DNA of 25,504 nucleotides, taken from contig CAAFEX010000023.1 of assembly GCA_900762015.1 (NCBI GenBank), forward strand, positions 1-25,504, written 5' to 3'. The stretch is from an uncultured Collinsella sp. (GTDB lineage: Bacteria > Actinomycetota > Coriobacteriia > Coriobacteriales > Coriobacteriaceae). Positions 22,428-25,504 of this stretch are shown here, piece after piece (the first letter of the stretch is position 1; every line of letters begins with the position of its first letter). Position numbers and translations under genes: made by a program. A model generated the notes under the pieces. The model was not told the origin of the DNA. It worked only from the letters and a program-made list of their open reading frames with translations, and made no database searches.

Positions 22428-23267
22428 ATGTATAAGATCCTGGAGAAGACGCAGTTCTCGGAGAAGGTGTTCAAGTTCCGCATCGAGGCGCCTGCAATCG
22501 CCAAGCATGCGCACGCTGGACAGTTCCTCATGGTTCGCGCCAACGAGACGGGCGAGCGCGTCCCGTTTACCCTGGCCGGCTGGAACGGTGACGAGGGCTG
22601 GGTCGAGTTCATCTTCATGGTGATCGGCAAGACCACCGAAATGCTGTCCACCTACGAGGCCGGCGAGTCGCTGCGCGACGTCGTGGGCCCGCTGGGCGTT
22701 CCCACCGAGATGGCCGAGGGCCCCTGCGCCGTCATTGGCGGCGGCGTCGGCCTGGCAATTGCCTTCCCGGTCGCCAAGCACCTGGTCGAGACCGGTCACG
22801 AGGTGCACGCCATCATGGGCGCCCGCACCAAGGACCTCCTGCTCATGGAGGACCAGTTCCGCGAGCTCCTCGACGAGGACCACATCCACATCACTACCGA
22901 TGACGGTTCCTACGGCGAGCAGGGCGTTGTTACCGCTCCGCTGGAGCGCCTGCTGCAGGACAAGGCCGTGAGCCAGGTCTTCTGCGTCGGCCCCGTTCCG
23001 ATGATGAAGTTCTCGACCCTCACCGCCCAGAAGTACGACACCCCCATCACCGCGTCGCTCAACCCCATCATGGTTGACGGCACCGGCATGTGCGGCTGCT
23101 GCCGCGTCGAGGTGGGCGGCGTGACCAAGTTCGCTTGCGTCGACGGCCCCGACTTCGATGCCACCCTGGTTGACTGGGATGACCTTCGTGCCCGCCAGGC
23201 CGCTTACCGTTCCGAAGAGGGCGAGTCCCTCAAGGCCTATGAGGAAAAGAGCTGCGCATGCCACTAG
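22428..23267 (+). CDS. nfnA: NADH-dependent ferredoxin:NADP oxidoreductase subunit A (PyrK/FNR-like)
   Basis: This 279-residue flavin and [2Fe-2S] subunit is where NADH meets the bifurcating complex. A ferredoxin-reductase-type FAD domain (about 1-95, RVPFTLAGW) is followed by a NAD-binding fold (AVIGGGVGLAIAFPVAK, 101-117). The cluster motif is GTGMCGCCRVEVGG with C222 and C225, plus C237 in KFACVDGPDFD. The aspartate in MVDGTG may be the fourth ligand, as in characterised NfnA. The GAGAGG Shine-Dalgarno precedes ATG 22428. The gene overlaps nfnB by 10 bp. It was distinguished from pyrK because its partner is a GltB-small-subunit-like protein and no pyrD is adjacent. Confidence 0.92.
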   Translation: MYKILEKTQFSEKVFKFRIEAPAIAKHAHAGQFLMVRANETGERVPFTLAGWNGDEGWVEFIFMVIGKTTEMLSTYEAGESLRDVVGPLGVPTEMAEGPCAVIGGGVGLAIAFPVAKHLVETGHEVHAIMGARTKDLLLMEDQFRELLDEDHIHITTDDGSYGEQGVVTAPLERLLQDKAVSQVFCVGPVPMMKFSTLTAQKYDTPITASLNPIMVDGTGMCGCCRVEVGGVTKFACVDGPDFDATLVDWDDLRARQAAYRSEEGESLKAYEEKSCACH

Positions 23268-24667
23268 TTAACGGTCGTTTCGTTGCCGATATGAAGTCGC
23301 CCCGCACCCCCGATAACGAGGAGCCGGCTGCCGAGCGCGCCTGCGACTTCCGCCCCGTCGACAAGGGCTTCACCGAGGAGATGGCGCTGGCCGAGGCCGA
23401 GCGCTGCCTCAACTGCAAGAAGCCGTTCTGTGTTGAGGGCTGCCCCGTCAACATCAACATTCCCCGCTTTATCGAGCAGATCCGCGCGAAGGACTTCGGC
23501 GGCGCTCTCGATACCATCCGCGAGGACTCCATGCTTCCCGCCATCTGCGGCCGCGTCTGCCCGCAGGAGAACCAGTGCGAGGGCAAGTGCATCCGTGGTA
23601 AGAAGTCCGAGCCCGTGGCCATCGGCCAGCTCGAGCGCTTCCTGGGTGATCGCCCCGAGCTCGCCTCCACGCCCAAGATGGCCCCCAAGAACGGCAAGAA
23701 GGTCGCCGTCGTCGGCTCCGGCCCGTCCGGCATCACCTGCGCCGGCGAGCTCGCCCGTAACGGCTTTGACGTCACCGTCTTCGAGGCATTCTTCACCGGC
23801 GGCGGCGTGCTGGTCTACGGCATCCCCGAGTTCCGTCTGCCCAAGGCAGTCGTCAAGCGCGAGATTGACGGCTTGGAGGACATGGGCGTCAAGTTTGAGT
23901 ACAACTCCGTCGTGGGCAACATGGCCACGGCCGAGGAGCTGTTCGAGCAGGGCTTCGACGCCATCTACGTTGCGACCGGCGCTGGCCTGCCCAAGTTCCT
24001 CAACGTCCCCGGCGAGAACCTGCCCAACGTCTTCTTCGCAAACGAGTACCTCACCCGCGTGAACCTGATGAAGGCCAACAAGTTCCCCGAGTACGACACC
24101 CCCACCAAGCACGGCAAGAACGTCGTCGTCTTTGGTGGCGGCAACGTGGCTATGGATGCCGTCCGTACCGCCAAGCGCCTGGGCGCCGAGCACGCCATCA
24201 TCGCCTATCGTCGTACCGAGGACGAGATGCCTTGCCGTCGCGCCGAGCTGCATCATGCTAAGGCCGAGGGCGTCGAGGTTCTGCCGCTCGTCTCCCCGCT
24301 CGAGTTTGTCGCCGGCGAGGACGGCTCCGTGTGCGCCGTCAAGGTCCAGAAGATGGAGCTCGGCGAGCCCGACGAGTCCGGCCGTCGTCGCCCGGTGCCC
24401 ATCGAGGGCGCCATCGAGGAGATTCCCTGCGACGTCGCGATCTCGGCTATCGGCACCAACGCCAACCCCTTCGCAAAGAAGATCGGCGGCAAGATGGAGC
24501 TCAACAAGTGGGGCTACATCGTTGCCGACGAGGAGACCGGCCAGACCACCGATCCCCGCATCTGGGCCGGCGGCGACATCGTCACCGGTGCCGCTACGGT
24601 CATTCTGGCGATGGGCGCCGGCAAGAAGGCCGCTGCCTCCATCACCAAGAGCCTGCTGGGCGAGTAA
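23258..24667 (+). CDS. nfnB: NfnB / glutamate-synthase small-subunit-like flavoprotein
   Basis: This 469-residue bifurcating subunit, often labelled gltA, takes electrons between ferredoxin and NADP. The N-terminal domain binds two [4Fe-4S] clusters through C50, C53, C58, C62 and C97, C101, C107, C111. FAD binds at VAVVGSGPSGITCAGELA (149-166) and NADPH at VVVFGGGNVAMDAVRTA. The C-terminal GGDIVTGAATVILAMGAG closes the FAD site. Because it overlaps nfnA and no large glutamate synthase subunit is next to it, the NfnAB role (NADH + reduced ferredoxin + NADP to NADPH) is much more likely than glutamate synthesis. It ends at an intrinsic terminator. Confidence 0.93.
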   Translation: MPLVNGRFVADMKSPRTPDNEEPAAERACDFRPVDKGFTEEMALAEAERCLNCKKPFCVEGCPVNINIPRFIEQIRAKDFGGALDTIREDSMLPAICGRVCPQENQCEGKCIRGKKSEPVAIGQLERFLGDRPELASTPKMAPKNGKKVAVVGSGPSGITCAGELARNGFDVTVFEAFFTGGGVLVYGIPEFRLPKAVVKREIDGLEDMGVKFEYNSVVGNMATAEELFEQGFDAIYVATGAGLPKFLNVPGENLPNVFFANEYLTRVNLMKANKFPEYDTPTKHGKNVVVFGGGNVAMDAVRTAKRLGAEHAIIAYRRTEDEMPCRRAELHHAKAEGVEVLPLVSPLEFVAGEDGSVCAVKVQKMELGEPDESGRRRPVPIEGAIEEIPCDVAISAIGTNANPFAKKIGGKMELNKWGYIVADEETGQTTDPRIWAGGDIVTGAATVILAMGAGKKAAASITKSLLGE

Positions 24668-24695
24668 TCACCCTCAGCGCTAGCCATCAAACGGC

Positions 24696-24734
24696 AAAGT
24701 CCCCGTCGAGCACACGCCCGGCGGGGACTTTTTC
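24696..24734 (+). terminator. Intrinsic terminator of nfnAB
   Basis: AAAGTCCCCG (24696-24705) pairs exactly with CGGGGACTTT (24722-24731), followed by a run of five T. It lies 29 nt after the nfnB stop. Confidence 0.9.
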
Positions 24735-24750
24735 TATGCCGCCCGTCCCA

Positions 24751-24783
24751 CCACCACGAAGGGGACAGGCACCTTTGTGGTGG
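24751..24783. repeat. GGGGACAGG-type hairpin
   Basis: CCACCACGAAGG (24751-24762) pairs with CCTTTGTGGTGG (24772-24783), with one G-T pair, around a GGACAGGCA loop. It resembles the GGGGACGG short repeats at 14622 and 14871 and the GGGACAGG preceding the 22073 element. Confidence 0.75.
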
Positions 24784-24806
24784 TTTTGGACTCGGCCGAC
24801 CGGTTT

Positions 24807-25104
24807 GTCTCGATCTGTAACAGGTAGACCCTGCTGAGCCCCGTAGATGTTACAGATCGAGACATTGTGCGAGCGTCCGCCTGTTCATCTTGATCTATAA
24901 CAGTAAGAGGCCAAATCTCCCGCTACGTGTTACAGATCGAGACGTTGTTCCGACACTCGCCAGCTTGTCTCAATCTGTAACATCTGGAACCCAAATTACT
25001 CGTTTGGTGTTACAGATCGAGACATTAGGTTGGCAGTCAGACGGTTCATCTAAATATGTAACATCTAGGGCCGTTTTTGGTGGCTAGTTGTTACAGATCG
25101 AGAC
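24807..25104. repeat. Four-unit array of TCTCGATCTGTAACA inverted repeats
   Basis: There are four tandem units, each a 16-nt left arm, a 25-nt variable centre and a 16-nt right arm: 24807-24863, 24887-24943, 24967-25023 and 25048-25104. Centres are exactly 25 nt in every unit; gaps between units are 23, 23 and 24 nt. The right arm TGTTACAGATCGAGAC is identical in all four. The left arm is exact in unit 1 (GTCTCGATCTGTAACA), has one change in unit 3, and is degraded in units 2 and 4. Centres and gaps are all different in sequence. No cas genes are nearby. The array separates nfnAB from a surface-protein relic. Confidence 0.92.
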
Positions 25105-25139
25105 TATTAGATGCGGAGGACGAGGGCCACCACCAAAAC

Positions 25140-25388
25140 CTAGCGCTCGCGACGCTTGGTTGCGGCGATGCCGGCAGCGGCGATGGTTGCGCCGGCGATG
25201 CCCAGGGCGGCGACTGTCATTGCGGTGTTGTCGCCCGTGGCAACCAGGGCGGCGTCGGACTTCTTTGCCGGCGTGGCCTTCTCAACCGTCTTGGTCGTGA
25301 CGGTCGTTTTGGTCGGCGTCGCAGCGGGCTTGGTCTCCGGTTTCGTCTCGGGCTTCGCGTCGGTGTTAGCGCCGGGCGATTTTAGCCG
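25140..25388 (-). pseudogene. C-terminal relic of sortase-anchored surface protein
   Basis: An 82-codon minus-strand frame has no start codon and is preceded by an in-frame TAG (25389-25391). It encodes a Lys/Pro/Thr-rich spacer with KPETKPETKP, then the sortase-type motif LVATGD. A hydrophobic stretch follows (AALGIAGATIAAAGIAA), then a positive tail TKRRER and a TAG stop. That is the exact layout of an LPXTG-class wall anchor (LVATG here instead of LPXTG). Only the anchor survives; no signal peptide or adhesin domain is found in the remaining 116 nt of window. It is most likely a truncated gene, although a frameshift joining it to sequence beyond the window cannot be excluded. Confidence 0.72.
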
Positions 25389-25485
25389 CTAATAGTCAAA
25401 CGATTTTGACCAATCCCGGTCACCGAATAATGGCCACCGTGCCTCCCCGCCGCCACTACGCTGGTGGTGCCAACACGCCGGCGTT

Positions 25486-25504
25486 AGGAGGACCATTGAG
25501 GTGA
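25486..25504 (+). promoter_or_regulatory. Ribosome binding site and possible start of next gene
   Basis: AGGAGG (25486-25491) lies 9 nt before GTG at 25501, the last bases of the window. This probably marks the start of a plus-strand gene that continues outside; its product cannot be judged. Confidence 0.4.

Noticed and set aside
22428..24667. pyrK plus glutamate synthase small subunit
   Set aside because: No pyrD and no large glutamate synthase subunit nearby; the overlapping pair matches NfnA-NfnB.
24807..25104. CRISPR array
   Set aside because: Repeats are only 16 nt, alternate in orientation, and no cas gene or leader is visible; kept as an unexplained repeat array.

Overview
The window is GC-rich, uses mostly G/C third positions, and has a gene set typical of a strictly fermentative, hydrogen-evolving gut actinobacterium. 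Collinsella or a close Coriobacteriia relative is the best guess, inferred from the gene content (Ech-type hydrogenase, NfnAB, ECF transporter, LPXTG-type surface protein remnant). No 16S gene is present, so the genus is not proven.

Layout. (1) 160-5768, minus strand: a compact six-function operon for an energy-converting [NiFe] hydrogenase of the Ech type (echAB-C-D-E-F), in which the two membrane subunits are fused into one 960-residue protein. (2) 5949-6353, minus: an orphan transposase OrfA-like helix-turn-helix protein with its own promoter and terminator, followed by a comparatively AT-rich gap. (3) 6794-8824, minus: a large Old Yellow Enzyme/dienoyl-CoA-reductase-like flavin and Fe-S oxidoreductase. 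(4) 9117-9193, minus: initiator tRNA-fMet. (5) 9390-10175, plus: type III pantothenate kinase, convergent with (6) 10360-13652, minus: sir2, a folP-folK fusion with a large insertion, and a biotin-ligase-like protein lacking its usual active-site motifs. (7) 13789-14607, plus: exodeoxyribonuclease III. (8) 14608-15142: a gene-free patch packed with repeats and long hairpins. (9) 15143-18493, minus: a three-gene ECF vitamin transporter (T, fused double ATPase, S). The ATPase linker carries an apparently in-frame inserted palindromic element. (10) 18590-22051, plus: glmU, prs, pth. (11) 22428-24667, plus: nfnA-nfnB, the bifurcating ferredoxin:NADP oxidoreductase. (12) 24668-25504: terminator, hairpin, a four-unit array of inverted 16-nt repeats, and the C-terminal relic of a sortase-anchored surface protein.

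How it fits together. The Ech hydrogenase (ferredoxin oxidation to H2 coupled to ion pumping) and NfnAB (ferredoxin + NADH to NADPH) both act on the reduced-ferredoxin pool, which suits a fermenter that balances redox through ferredoxin. The remaining genes are housekeeping: cell-wall precursor (glmU), PRPP (prs), folate (folPK), CoA (coaX), DNA repair (xthA), translation (pth, tRNA-fMet).

The least explained content is in the repeats. One is an array of 16-nt inverted repeats with exactly 25-nt variable centres, plus an isolated fifth copy. Another is a family of about 150-nt long-hairpin elements whose arms differ between copies but remain self-complementary. There are also several other long-arm hairpins and the palindrome-bounded 189-bp insert inside a coding sequence. 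I see no CRISPR-Cas, prophage or complete insertion sequence.
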